64,000 nucleotides of DNA from Streptomyces sp. SirexAA-E (GTDB lineage: Bacteria; Actinomycetota; Actinomycetes; Streptomycetales; Streptomycetaceae): positions 2,666,001 through 2,730,000 of the forward strand of contig NC_015953.1 in assembly GCF_000177195.2 (NCBI RefSeq), in the 5' to 3' direction. The notes beneath the pieces were generated by a model. The model was not told the origin of the DNA and searched no databases. It saw nothing but the letters and a program-made list of their open reading frames with translations. Positions 34,222 to 43,145 of the stretch are shown here, one piece after another (the first letter of the stretch is position 1; the number at the start of each line of letters is the position of its first letter). The translations under genes were made by a program, and so were the position numbers.

Positions 34222-36555
34222 TCAGGACTTCGGGGTCGCCACCGCCGCCTGCGGGCGGATCGGGAGGCGGTTGACCGGGCGGCCGGTGGCGGCCCTGACC
34301 GCCGCCGCCACCGCTGCCGGGGACGTCACCACCGGTACGGCCGAGGCCGCCTTGGCGCCGAAGGGGGCCACCACGTCGCGCTCCTCCACCAGTTTGACGA
34401 TGCGGATGTCCGGAGCGTCCAGGGACGTCGGAAGCGCGTACCCAGTGAGGTCCGGGTGGCGGATCAGGCCGCGGGCCGTGCGGAGGTTCTCCGTGAGGGC
34501 GGCGCCGATGCCCTGGGTGACGCCGGCCTCGATGCGGATCGCCAGCTGGGACGGGTTGAGGACGCGGCCGACGTCCTGGGCGACGGCCATCTCCACCACC
34601 CGGACCGAGCCGAGCTCGATGTCGACGTCGACCACCGCGCGTACCGCGCAGAACGCCAGGCCGACGAACGCGTCCCCCTGCCCCGACTCGTCCAGCGGCT
34701 CCGTCGGGTGGGGGCGGCACTGGGCCGTGGCCCAGAGTTCCTTGCCGTCCATCGCCTCCGTGACCGTCGTGGACAGCACGCCGTCGTAGGACGTGATCTT
34801 GCCGTCCGCGATCTGGAGCAGTTCCGTGGACATGCCGAACTTGTGGGCCAGGGGCTGGAGCAGCTGGGTGCGGACCATCTTGGCCGCGCGTTCCACCGCG
34901 CCGCCGGAGACCCAGGTGTGGCGGCCGTGCGTGGCGGGTCCCGCCGGGGGCTGGTCGGTGTCGACCGCCGCGACGTGGACCTCTTCGATGCCCAGGGTCT
35001 CCTGCACGATCTGGCGGGCCAGTGTGGTGAATCCCTGTCCGGTCTCGACGGCCGCGCAGATCACCGTGGCGACGCCGTCGTGCACCCGGACCGTGGCCGT
35101 GGAGACCTCGTCCGCACCTTCGGCGCCGAGCATGTGGACCATGCCGAGGGCGTACCCGACTCCCCGGCGTACGGCTCCGGGTTCGCCCGCGCCCTCCGGG
35201 CCTCCCGGGAGCAGCCAGTCGTCCTCCGGGGCGTCCTTGGGCAGCGTGGGCAGCGGGAAGTCCCGGACCGCGTGGAGGAGTTCGGCCACCGGTGCCGGAC
35301 AGGTCACCGTCTGGCTGGTGGGCAGGATGTCCCCGGTGGACAGGGCGTTGCGGAGGCGAAGTTCGGCCGGGTCCATGCCGAGCTTCGCGGCGAGCTTGTC
35401 CATCTGGCCCTCGTAGGCCGCGCAGACCTGCATCGCCCCCTCGCCGCGTACGTGCCCGGAGGGCGGGTTGTTCGTGCGGACTGCCCAGCCCTCGATGAAG
35501 GCGTGCGGGACGACGTACGGGCCGCAGGCGAACGCCACCGCTGCGGCCAGGGATTCGGAGGAGGCGTCGGCGTACGCGCCCGCGTCGAGGAGGATCTGGG
35601 CCTCGACCTTGACGAGTCTGCCCTCGGTGTCCGCGTGGTGGCGGTAGCGCAGCAGGGTGGGATGGCGGTGGGTGTGGCCGAGGAAGGACTCCTCGCGGGT
35701 GGCGGCCAGTTTGACCGGGCAGCCGGTGCGGAGGGCGAGCAGGCCGAGCGGGATCTGGAAGCCCGGGTCCTCGCGGTCGCCCGTCGCTCCCGGGACGCCC
35801 GTCACGACGACCTTGACCCGGTCCTGGTCCAGGCCGAAGCAGGCGGCGGCCAGGTCGCGGTCGGTGTGGGGGTCGGTGGACGCCGTGTAGAGCTCGACGC
35901 CGCCGTCGGGGCGGGGTACGGCGAGGCCGGCCTCGGCGCCGATCGGGGCGGGGTCCTGGCGGCCGATGCGGTACAGGCCCTCGACGATGACCTCGCCGAC
36001 GGTGTCCGGGTCGCCGTAGCGCAGCGGGATGTGGCGGATGAGGTTGCCGTCGGGGTGCAGGGGTTCGGCGGCGAAGGCCTTCTCCGGGTCGGTGACCGGC
36101 TCCAGGACCTCGTACTCGACGGTGATCGCCGCGGCGGCCAGCCGGGCCGTGTCGGGGTGGTCGGCGGCGACGGCGGCGATGGCCTCTCCGTGGTGCCGCA
36201 CCAGATCGGCGGCGAACACCGGGCGGTCGACGACCCGTCGGCCGTACGCGCTGTCCCCGGGGATGTCCTCGTGCGTGACGACCGCCCGCACCCCGGGCAT
36301 CGCGGCGGCTGCCGAGGTGTCGATCGACAGGATGCGCGCGTGCGGGTGCGGGGAACGCAGCAGGGCGGCCCAGAGCAGGCCCTCGGCCCACAGGTCGGCG
36401 GCGTACGGGAACGTGCCCTCGGTCTTCGCCCGGGCGTCGGCCGGCGGCAGCGAGGCGCCCAGGCCGTGCGTGGGCAGCTCCTGGTCGGGACCCGCGCCCT
36501 CCGACTGTGGCGTGGTGCGCGTGGTACCGGTCGCGGTGGCTGCGTCGCTGGTCAC
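34222..36555 (-). CDS. Molybdenum hydroxylase large subunit (xanthine dehydrogenase family), active site altered
   Basis: This 777-residue protein has the aldehyde oxidase/xanthine dehydrogenase a/b-hammerhead domain (GLLWAALLRSPHPHARIL) and the molybdopterin-binding domain, including the GQG motif in ETGQGFTTLARQIVQE. Two key sites are unusual. The RGFG loop reads HVRGEGAMQ, so the Phe that stacks on purine in bovine xanthine oxidase is Glu. The C-terminal GVGE that supplies the catalytic glutamate reads GAKAASAVP. Substrate and even activity are therefore uncertain. GTG 36555 has AAGGAGG upstream. It is the last gene of a three-subunit operon. Confidence 0.85.
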   Translation of the reverse strand: MTSDAATATGTTRTTPQSEGAGPDQELPTHGLGASLPPADARAKTEGTFPYAADLWAEGLLWAALLRSPHPHARILSIDTSAAAAMPGVRAVVTHEDIPGDSAYGRRVVDRPVFAADLVRHHGEAIAAVAADHPDTARLAAAAITVEYEVLEPVTDPEKAFAAEPLHPDGNLIRHIPLRYGDPDTVGEVIVEGLYRIGRQDPAPIGAEAGLAVPRPDGGVELYTASTDPHTDRDLAAACFGLDQDRVKVVVTGVPGATGDREDPGFQIPLGLLALRTGCPVKLAATREESFLGHTHRHPTLLRYRHHADTEGRLVKVEAQILLDAGAYADASSESLAAAVAFACGPYVVPHAFIEGWAVRTNNPPSGHVRGEGAMQVCAAYEGQMDKLAAKLGMDPAELRLRNALSTGDILPTSQTVTCPAPVAELLHAVRDFPLPTLPKDAPEDDWLLPGGPEGAGEPGAVRRGVGYALGMVHMLGAEGADEVSTATVRVHDGVATVICAAVETGQGFTTLARQIVQETLGIEEVHVAAVDTDQPPAGPATHGRHTWVSGGAVERAAKMVRTQLLQPLAHKFGMSTELLQIADGKITSYDGVLSTTVTEAMDGKELWATAQCRPHPTEPLDESGQGDAFVGLAFCAVRAVVDVDIELGSVRVVEMAVAQDVGRVLNPSQLAIRIEAGVTQGIGAALTENLRTARGLIRHPDLTGYALPTSLDAPDIRIVKLVEERDVVAPFGAKAASAVPVVTSPAAVAAAVRAATGRPVNRLPIRPQAAVATPKS

Positions 36556-36637
36556 GCCGCCTCCTTGTCGTTCGCCCCGCTGCGGGTGCAGCTGCTGGTG
36601 GTGGTGTGGGTGACCGATGGTGCGGGGGACGCGGTTC

Positions 36638-38542
36638 TCACCGGGCGTCTCCCTCGTGCGGGTGTGCCTGGACGCTGCCGGCGCCGGGAGCGGCCTGGTG
36701 CGGGATGCGCGGCTCGTCGTCGTCCGGTTCCCCGGCGTCCCGGCTCTCGACGACCTCGCGTACGGCGTCGAGTACGCCCCGGTAGCCGGAGCAGCGGCAG
36801 AGGTTGCCGCAGAGCGCCTGTCGCGTCTCCAGCTCGCTGGGGGCGTGGTTGCCCTCCAGGAGGTCGTGGACGGTCATGGCCATCCCGGGGATGCAGAAAC
36901 CGCACTGGACGGCCCCGCACGCGGCCAGGGCGCGCTGGATGTCCGAGGGTTCGCCGTCCACGGCGAGCCCCTCGACCGTACGGACCTCGCTGCCCGCCGT
37001 GGTGGCGGCGGGGACCAGGCACGAGGCCACGAGGCGGCCGTCGACCTGGACGTTGCAGGCACCGCATTCGCCCTGCGAGCAGCCGTCCTTGGCACCTGCG
37101 AGGCCGAGGCGTTCGCGGAGCACGTAGAGCAGCGACTCACCGATCCAGGCGTCCGCGACGGGGCGGTCCACGCCGTTCACGTGCAGGACGTAGGAGGCCG
37201 CGGCGTGTTCGCTCGGTGCGGGTGTCCGAGCGGCGGGCTCCTCGGTGTCCGCCTCGCGTTCGGCGGGTGCGGCGGCTTCGGCGGGGAGCGGTGTGGTGGC
37301 GGGCTCGGGAAGCGGGTCCGGGGCCTGGTCCGACGGTTCGTCCGCCGGGCCGTCCTCCGGGGGCTCCGTCGACGGGTCCGCCGTCACGTCGGCCGCCGGG
37401 TCCGCGGCCACCGGGTCCCCGGCCGTCGGATCCGCGGCATCCGTCGGGTCCACCGGGTCCACCGCGTGCGGTTCGGGAGCGGTGTGGGTGGCTTCGGAGA
37501 CGGGTGCGGAGGGCTCCGACGGCGGCGTCCCGGGGAGCTCGGACGCCCTGGGTGCGTCATCCGGCGCCCCGGGGGCCACGGCGGTCTCCTGAAGCGCCTC
37601 CGCGGCCTCCTGGAGCGTCTCCACCGGCTCGTGGAACGCCCCTGCGGGCTCTTCCTCCGGGGTGGCGGGTTCCGCGTGCTCGCCCGGGGTGCCGTCACCG
37701 GGGCCGGCGAAGTCCTGTGTGCCCTGGAGGTGTTCGGCCCAGGGAGCCGGTGCGCCGCCCGGCAGCGTCGCCGGGGGCGTGTCCGTGTACCAGGAGGACG
37801 CGAGCGTCGACGCCGCGTACTCGCCGGACTCCTCCGGGAGGTCGCCGTCGGCCACCGGGATCGTCCACTGCCCGGTGTGCCCCACGGGTTCGACGTGGCC
37901 GGCCGACTCACGGTGTCCGGCCGACTCCGGGTATCCCGCCGGTCCACCCGGAGCGGTGTGGCCGGGAGCGACGTGGTGATCCGGAGCCGTGTGCTCCGCG
38001 TCCATGTGGTCCGGAGCCGTGTGCTCCGCGTCCATGTGGTCCGGAGCCGTGGCGTGCTCGCCCCGATCGGCCGGCGGGAGGGGATCGGCGAAGTTCCACT
38101 GGGCCGTCGTGGACGACGTCTGCCCGTACCCGGACGAACCGTCCTGGTACGACTGCGGGTAGTGCTGCCCGTACGGCTGTTGCCCGTACGGCTGCTGCTG
38201 GTTCGGGTCCGGCCAGTGCACCGCCTCCGGGCTGCCGGACGCGCCCGCCGCCTCGGCGGCCTCCGCGGCCCGCTCCTGCTGGCTCTGCGTCTGCACCACC
38301 CAGCTCCCCGTGGCCGACGGGTCCAGCCCCGCCGCCGGGGTCAGTGGCAGGATCATGGGCGGTACGTACCCGTGGCCGGGCGCGGCCAACGGGTCGCTCC
38401 CGAGGCCGGCGAGGTCGTCCGGGTCCAGGTGGACGAAGGCGGTGGCGTCCGCGTCGTACCCGTCGCCCTGCGGGGTCGGCTGCCAGCCGCCGTACGGGTC
38501 GGGCTCCCCGTGCCGCTGCTCGGGGTTCTCCTCATTGCTCAC
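36638..38542 (-). CDS. Molybdenum hydroxylase 2Fe-2S subunit with a 450-aa disordered N-terminal extension
   Basis: The C-terminal 184 residues are a complete [2Fe-2S] subunit. The plant-type cluster cysteines sit in KDGCSQGECGACNVQVDGRLVASC (about 488, 493, 496, 508). The second cluster sits in QCGFC and CGNLCRCSGY (547, 550, 582, 584). Family members are normally ~160-200 aa. Here 450 residues of Pro/Glu/Ala-rich low-complexity sequence precede it, with a QQPYGQQPYGQ patch and a TAPDHMDAEH repeat. The extension is in frame from a GTG that overlaps the stop of the FAD-subunit gene (GTGA), so it is probably translated. The large subunit follows after 82 bases. Confidence 0.88.
   Translation of the reverse strand: MSNEENPEQRHGEPDPYGGWQPTPQGDGYDADATAFVHLDPDDLAGLGSDPLAAPGHGYVPPMILPLTPAAGLDPSATGSWVVQTQSQQERAAEAAEAAGASGSPEAVHWPDPNQQQPYGQQPYGQHYPQSYQDGSSGYGQTSSTTAQWNFADPLPPADRGEHATAPDHMDAEHTAPDHMDAEHTAPDHHVAPGHTAPGGPAGYPESAGHRESAGHVEPVGHTGQWTIPVADGDLPEESGEYAASTLASSWYTDTPPATLPGGAPAPWAEHLQGTQDFAGPGDGTPGEHAEPATPEEEPAGAFHEPVETLQEAAEALQETAVAPGAPDDAPRASELPGTPPSEPSAPVSEATHTAPEPHAVDPVDPTDAADPTAGDPVAADPAADVTADPSTEPPEDGPADEPSDQAPDPLPEPATTPLPAEAAAPAEREADTEEPAARTPAPSEHAAASYVLHVNGVDRPVADAWIGESLLYVLRERLGLAGAKDGCSQGECGACNVQVDGRLVASCLVPAATTAGSEVRTVEGLAVDGEPSDIQRALAACGAVQCGFCIPGMAMTVHDLLEGNHAPSELETRQALCGNLCRCSGYRGVLDAVREVVESRDAGEPDDDEPRIPHQAAPGAGSVQAHPHEGDAR
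37981..38050. repeat. 30-bp tandem repeat in the 2Fe-2S subunit extension
   Basis: Two perfect 30-base units plus ten bases of a third encode TAPDHMDAEH repeats on the minus strand. Confidence 0.9.
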
Positions 38543-39435
38543 GACAGTGCCCTCCCCAGCGCGCGTCGGGCGAGCGCGGCGACCGTGCGCCGCAGGTGGA
38601 GGACGGCGGGGGGCAGCGGTGGTGCCTCTCCCCCGTCGTCCGGTGGTGCGTGGTCCGGGATGCAGGCCGCGGCGACGTACTCGCCGAAGGCGGCCAGCGC
38701 GTCGGGGGCCAGGCCCCGTTCGCCGTCCCAGTCGATCAGGGAGGCGATCCAGTGTTCGGCCTCCAGGGGCCGCAGCGGCATCGGGGCGATCGCGCCGACC
38801 GCGCAGCGCACCCCGCGCCGGGCCGGGTCCAGGACTATGGCGACCGAGGCGGTGGCGCGGCCCGGGCCGGTGCGCCCGGTCGCCTTGAGGAAGACCTGTG
38901 GGGCGTGCAGCAGCGGTACGCGGACGAAGCCGATCAGCTCCGCGGGCTCCAGCATCTCGCGGCCGGCCAGCAGATGGGAGACCGGGATCTCGCGGCGGGC
39001 GCCTTCGGGGCCCGCGATGACGAGTTCGGCCTCCAGGGCCGCCAGCACCGGCAGGGCGTCGCCGGTCGGGGCCGCGGTGGCGATGTTGCCGCCGAGGGTT
39101 CCGGCGTTGCGGATCTGCGGCGGGCCGGCGGCGCGCGCGGAGGCGGCCAGCGCGGGGATCAGGGCGGCGAAGTCGGGCCGTCCCATGCGCGCGTGCGTGA
39201 GGCCCGCCCCCAGCAGGGCGTGGCCGTCCTGGTAGTGCCAGCCGCGCAGTTCGCTGATCCGGCCGAGGCCGACCAGTCCGGAGGGCCGCAGCAGGCCCCT
39301 GTTGACGGCCGCCATCAGGTCAGTGCCCCCGGCCACGGGGACGGCGGCGGGCATGGCGCCGAGAGCCGCCACGGCCTCGTCGAGCGAGGCCGGCAGCGTC
39401 ACCGGCTGCGTCGCCTGCGGTGCGTGCGTGGTCAA
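38539..39435 (-). CDS. Molybdenum hydroxylase FAD-binding subunit
   Basis: This 298-residue protein is of the CoxM/XdhB type, which passes electrons from the FeS clusters to FAD. It has the FAD-contact motif VAGGTDLMAAVNRGLL near residue 35 and the second motif IRNAGTLGGNIATAAPTGDALP, followed by the CO_deh_flav_C domain. The best start is TTG at 39435, directly preceded by GGAAGGGG; no ATG or GTG gives a normal start. It is the first gene of the operon and its stop overlaps the GTG of the FeS subunit by four bases. Confidence 0.87.
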   Translation of the reverse strand: MTTHAPQATQPVTLPASLDEAVAALGAMPAAVPVAGGTDLMAAVNRGLLRPSGLVGLGRISELRGWHYQDGHALLGAGLTHARMGRPDFAALIPALAASARAAGPPQIRNAGTLGGNIATAAPTGDALPVLAALEAELVIAGPEGARREIPVSHLLAGREMLEPAELIGFVRVPLLHAPQVFLKATGRTGPGRATASVAIVLDPARRGVRCAVGAIAPMPLRPLEAEHWIASLIDWDGERGLAPDALAAFGEYVAAACIPDHAPPDDGGEAPPLPPAVLHLRRTVAALARRALGRALS

Positions 39436-39684
39436 CCCAGCTGCCCCTTCCCGGTGTCCCGGCAGTCCCGCCTGTCCGCCGTACGGTACGTGCTCACGGC
39501 CGGGACGTGGCAACTCTGGCACATCTTCGGGGCGGACCGACGCGAGGGTCCACGAAGGACGCTTCCGCCCCTGAGCTGGGGATAAATCACGTTTCGGAGG
39601 GCTTCTGAGCAGCGCACGAATTGCCGCTCTTCAGCGAGTTCGTACGACTTATTCCGTTCACGCACCGCAGGGAGCCGTCGGGTC

Positions 39685-41328
39685 TCACACGTTCGGGGGC
39701 GGTCCCTCGATCGGGCGACCCAGGACGCCGGGCCGTCGTTGCCACGGGAGCGGCCCGCCGGGCGGCCGGTAGTCGACGCCCAGGGCGTCCAGCCGCGCGT
39801 AGTGCGCCTCCATGCGGCGTTCGAACCCGGCGAAGTCCCGTTCCTCCGGGGCCGGGAGTCTCGACCAGGCGACTTCCGCGAGGGCGGCGAGCCGTGGGAA
39901 GACCTGGTAGTCGACGCGGGCCCGGTTCTGCATGACCTCGGCCCAGGCGTTGGCCTGGGTGCCGATGATGTGACGGGCCGCCTCATCCGAGAGCCCCGGG
40001 GGGACGGGTTCGAAGCGGTAGACGTCCTCCAGGGTGCGTACGTATCCGATCGGCATCGGCTCGTCGGCGCCGCCGTCCTGGCGGTGGTCCAGGTAGACCT
40101 GCTGCTCGGGGCACATCACGACGTCGTGGCCCGCCTCGGCGGCGGCGACGCCGCCCGCGTACCCGCGCCACGACGAGATCGCGGCGCCGTCGGCGAGTCC
40201 GCCCTCCAGGATCTCGTCCCAGCCGATGAGGCGGCGGCCCCGGGCGGTGAGCCAGGTGTCGAAGTGCCGGATGAACCAGGACTGGAGCTCTTCCTCGTCG
40301 TGCAGGCCGAGTTCGGCGATCCGGGCCTGTGCGGCCGGCGACGCCTTCCACTGGTCCTTGGGGCATTCGTCGCCACCGATATGGATGAACGGCGAGGTGG
40401 CGGCGGGGAAGAGATCGAGCAGCTCTTCGAAGACCCCTTCGAAGAAGCGCAGCGTGTTGTCAGTGGGGGCGAGTACGTTCGGATTGATGCCCCAGGTGTC
40501 CCACACGGAAAGGGAGGACGTGTCGATGACGTCGGTGTTGCCGAGTTCCGGATACGCGCTGATGGCGGCCTGCGAGTGGCCCGGGATGTCGATTTCGGGG
40601 ACCACCCGGATATGCCGCTCGGCCGCGTAGGCGACGATTTCGCGGATGTCGTCCTGGGTGTAGAAACCGCCGTGCGGGGTCTCGTCCCAGAGTTCTGAGG
40701 CGCGGTGGCCGTATTTGGTGCGGGCGCGCCAGGAGGCGGTCTCGGTGAGCCGGGGATGGCGCTTGATCTCGACCCGCCAGCCCTGGTCGTCGGTGAGGTG
40801 GAAGTGGAAGACGTTCAGTTTGTGGGCGGCGAGCAGATCGAGGTAGCGCAGGACGTCGTCCTTGCGCATGAAGTGCCGTGCCACGTCGAGCATCAGGCCG
40901 CGCCAGGCGAAGCGCGGGCCGTCCTCGATCTCCACGAAGGGAACGGCCCGGCGCGGCCCGGAGGCGACGGGTGCCCGGCGGTACGCCTCGGCGCCGAGGA
41001 GCTGACGGAGCGTCTGCGCCCCCCAGAACACTCCGGCGGAGTCCCCTCCGGTGATCCGTACGCCCGTCCCGGGTGCCACGACGAGCCGGTAGGACTCGGG
41101 CACGAGGGCGGGGTCGAGGCACAGTTCGACGGTGTTGCCCGGTTCCTTCGTCCCAGGCCGCGCGGGGCCGAGGGGCAGCCCGAAGGCGGCGCCGAGCGTG
41201 GCCCGGAGCCACCGCTCGGTCGTCTCGGTGCCCGGCTGCGCGGTGAGGGTGGTGGAGCGGTCCGGGAGGAACCCCTCCCCCGGTGTGTTCGCGCCGACAC
41301 GCACGGGCGCCGGAATGAGGTTGTCCAC
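39685..41328 (-). CDS. Beta-N-acetylhexosaminidase (GH20)
   Basis: This 547-residue glycoside hydrolase releases terminal GlcNAc from chitooligosaccharides. It has the GH20b N-terminal domain and then the barrel with FAWRGLMLDVARHF, LNVFHFHLTDDQGWRVEIKR and the catalytic pair Asp-Glu in FIHIGGDECPKDQW. No signal peptide is seen, so it is probably cytoplasmic and acts on imported sugars. GTG 41328 begins one base after the stop of the upstream permease gene, with AAAGGA inside the end of that gene. It ends an ABC-importer operon, which points to GlcNAc-containing oligosaccharides. Confidence 0.9.
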   Translation of the reverse strand: MDNLIPAPVRVGANTPGEGFLPDRSTTLTAQPGTETTERWLRATLGAAFGLPLGPARPGTKEPGNTVELCLDPALVPESYRLVVAPGTGVRITGGDSAGVFWGAQTLRQLLGAEAYRRAPVASGPRRAVPFVEIEDGPRFAWRGLMLDVARHFMRKDDVLRYLDLLAAHKLNVFHFHLTDDQGWRVEIKRHPRLTETASWRARTKYGHRASELWDETPHGGFYTQDDIREIVAYAAERHIRVVPEIDIPGHSQAAISAYPELGNTDVIDTSSLSVWDTWGINPNVLAPTDNTLRFFEGVFEELLDLFPAATSPFIHIGGDECPKDQWKASPAAQARIAELGLHDEEELQSWFIRHFDTWLTARGRRLIGWDEILEGGLADGAAISSWRGYAGGVAAAEAGHDVVMCPEQQVYLDHRQDGGADEPMPIGYVRTLEDVYRFEPVPPGLSDEAARHIIGTQANAWAEVMQNRARVDYQVFPRLAALAEVAWSRLPAPEERDFAGFERRMEAHYARLDALGVDYRPPGGPLPWQRRPGVLGRPIEGPPPNV

Positions 41329-41329
41329 G

Positions 41330-42178
41330 TCAGTCCTTTACCGCTCCGCCCAGTCCGGAGACCAGACGGCGCTGTACGAGTACGAAGAAGACGAGCACGG
41401 GAACGGTCATCACCGTCGAGGCGGCCATGATCCCTCCCCAGTCGTTCTCGTCCGGTTTGAAGAAGACCAGCAGCGCCATGGGAAGCGTCGACTGGGAGGT
41501 GTCGCTGATGATGAACGACTTGGCGAAGAGGAAGTCGTTCCAGGTCGAGATGAAGGAGAAGACACTGGTCGCCACGAGCCCGGGGAAGACGAGCGGGAAG
41601 AGGATCTGCCACAGGAAGCGGGTGCGGCTCGCCCCGTCGATGTAGGCGGCCTCCTCCAGCGCTTCCGGGACGGCCTTGACGAAGCCGCGCAGCATCCAGA
41701 TCGCGAACGGCAGCGAGAAGGCCAGATGGGGCAGGATCAGCGATCCCAGGGTGTTCAGCTGACCGAAGTCGCGCATGAGGAAGAACAGCGGAATGGTCAG
41801 CGCCTCGACCGGCACCATCTGAGCCACCAGGAACATGATCAGCAGCGTGGTGCGGAAGCGGAATCGGAAACGCGTCACCGCCGTCGCCGCGAGAAAGGCG
41901 ATCAGCGCGGAGGCGATGACGACGGTTCCGGCGACGACCAGGCTGTTGAGGAAGTAGCGCCCGAAGTCCTGTTGTTCGAAGACCCGGCGGAACGAGTCCA
42001 GCGACGGGGCCAGGGTCCAGGGCCGGGCCTCGGTGGACTGGATCTCGCCGGCCGGCTTGAAGGCGGAGAGCACCATCCAGTAGAGCGGGAAGGCGACCGC
42101 GACGGCGATGACGAGTGCGGCAGCCTCGGCCGCCAGTCTGCCGGGCCGGCGGACGCGCAGAAGCGTGCGGGTGCTCAC
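41330..42178 (-). CDS. Sugar ABC transporter permease (MalG type)
   Basis: This 282-residue inner-membrane permease has six helices and the EAA loop EALEEAAYIDGASRTRFLWQILFPLVFPG that docks the ATPase. The GTG start at 42178 overlaps the stop of the first permease (GTGA) with GGGGGAGG upstream. It pairs with the MalF-type permease and the lipoprotein receptor upstream. No ATPase gene lies in the operon; streptomycetes use the shared ATPase MsiK for such importers. Confidence 0.9.
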   Translation of the reverse strand: MSTRTLLRVRRPGRLAAEAAALVIAVAVAFPLYWMVLSAFKPAGEIQSTEARPWTLAPSLDSFRRVFEQQDFGRYFLNSLVVAGTVVIASALIAFLAATAVTRFRFRFRTTLLIMFLVAQMVPVEALTIPLFFLMRDFGQLNTLGSLILPHLAFSLPFAIWMLRGFVKAVPEALEEAAYIDGASRTRFLWQILFPLVFPGLVATSVFSFISTWNDFLFAKSFIISDTSQSTLPMALLVFFKPDENDWGGIMAASTVMTVPVLVFFVLVQRRLVSGLGGAVKD

Positions 42179-43143
42179 AGTTCCTCCCCCTGGCGGCGCA
42201 CGAGGCGCAGATAGACCAGCGTGACGGCCAGCAGGATCACGAGCATCACGACGCCGATGGCCGAGCCGAGGCTGTACTGCGAGGAGGCGAACGCCTTCTG
42301 GTACGCGTACACGTTGAGCACCAGGTTCTGGCCGGCGATGCCGCCGCCGTTGGTCATGACGTAGATCTGGGTGAAGACCTTGAAGTCCCAGATGATCGAC
42401 TGGATGGTGACGACGATCAGGATCGGCCGCAGCATCGGGGCCATGACGGACCGCCAGATGCGCCACTGCGAGGCGCCGTCCAGCGAGGCCGCCTCCAGCA
42501 CCTCGGTGGGGATCGCGCGGATGCCCGCGTACACGGTCACCATCACGAACGGGAACGAGCACCAGAGGACTTCGAGCAGGACCAGGGCGAAGGCGCTGTA
42601 GCGCCCGTACGTCCAGGAGAAGTCGCCGAGGCCGAGCACCTTGTTGACGGGTCCGAAGTCCGGGTCGAAGAGGAAGACCCAGACGGTGGAACCGGTGATC
42701 GCCGGAGTGGCCCAGGCGCCGAGCGCGGCCATCATGAGGGCGAGCCGGGGCAGGGCCCTGACGCGGGTCAGCAGGACGGCCAGGGCGCAGCCGACGAACA
42801 GGGTGGCCACGACGCAGGCGGCGGCGAAGACCACGGTCGCCAGCAGTACCTGCCAGAACTGGCTGTCGCCGAAGAGCGTGGCGTAGTTGCCCAGGCCCTG
42901 GAAGGTCGTCGGCTCACCGCCGCTGACCTGGGCCTGGGTGTACTCCAGGAAGGAGATCAGGCCCAGTTGGTAGATCGGGTAGACGAGGAGTCCGCCGAGC
43001 GTGACCAGTGCGGGCAGCAGGTAGAGCCAGGGTGTCCAGCCGGAGCGCCGGGCGGGTGACGCCCGGCGCCGCGGCGGGCGGGCCGGCGCGCCGCCCGCCC
43101 CGGACGTCTCGGGGGCCTTGTACACCGTCGTGTTCGCGGTCAT
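42175..43143 (-). CDS. Sugar ABC transporter permease (MalF type)
   Basis: This 322-residue permease begins with a basic proline-rich cytoplasmic tail and then WLYLLPALVTLGGLLVYPI. The EAA loop is IPTEVLEAASLDGASQWRIWRSVMAPML. It has six helices and starts two bases after the receptor gene's stop. It forms a heterodimer with the MalG-type permease encoded next. Confidence 0.9.
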   Translation of the reverse strand: MTANTTVYKAPETSGAGGAPARPPRRRASPARRSGWTPWLYLLPALVTLGGLLVYPIYQLGLISFLEYTQAQVSGGEPTTFQGLGNYATLFGDSQFWQVLLATVVFAAACVVATLFVGCALAVLLTRVRALPRLALMMAALGAWATPAITGSTVWVFLFDPDFGPVNKVLGLGDFSWTYGRYSAFALVLLEVLWCSFPFVMVTVYAGIRAIPTEVLEAASLDGASQWRIWRSVMAPMLRPILIVVTIQSIIWDFKVFTQIYVMTNGGGIAGQNLVLNVYAYQKAFASSQYSLGSAIGVVMLVILLAVTLVYLRLVRRQGEEL

Positions 43144-43145
43144 CG

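Noticed and set aside
34096..39585. 1829-codon open frame on the plus strand
   Set aside because: It is the antisense of the hydroxylase operon, open only because of GC bias. Its translation is Arg/Gly/Pro-rich without domains, while the minus-strand products match known families.
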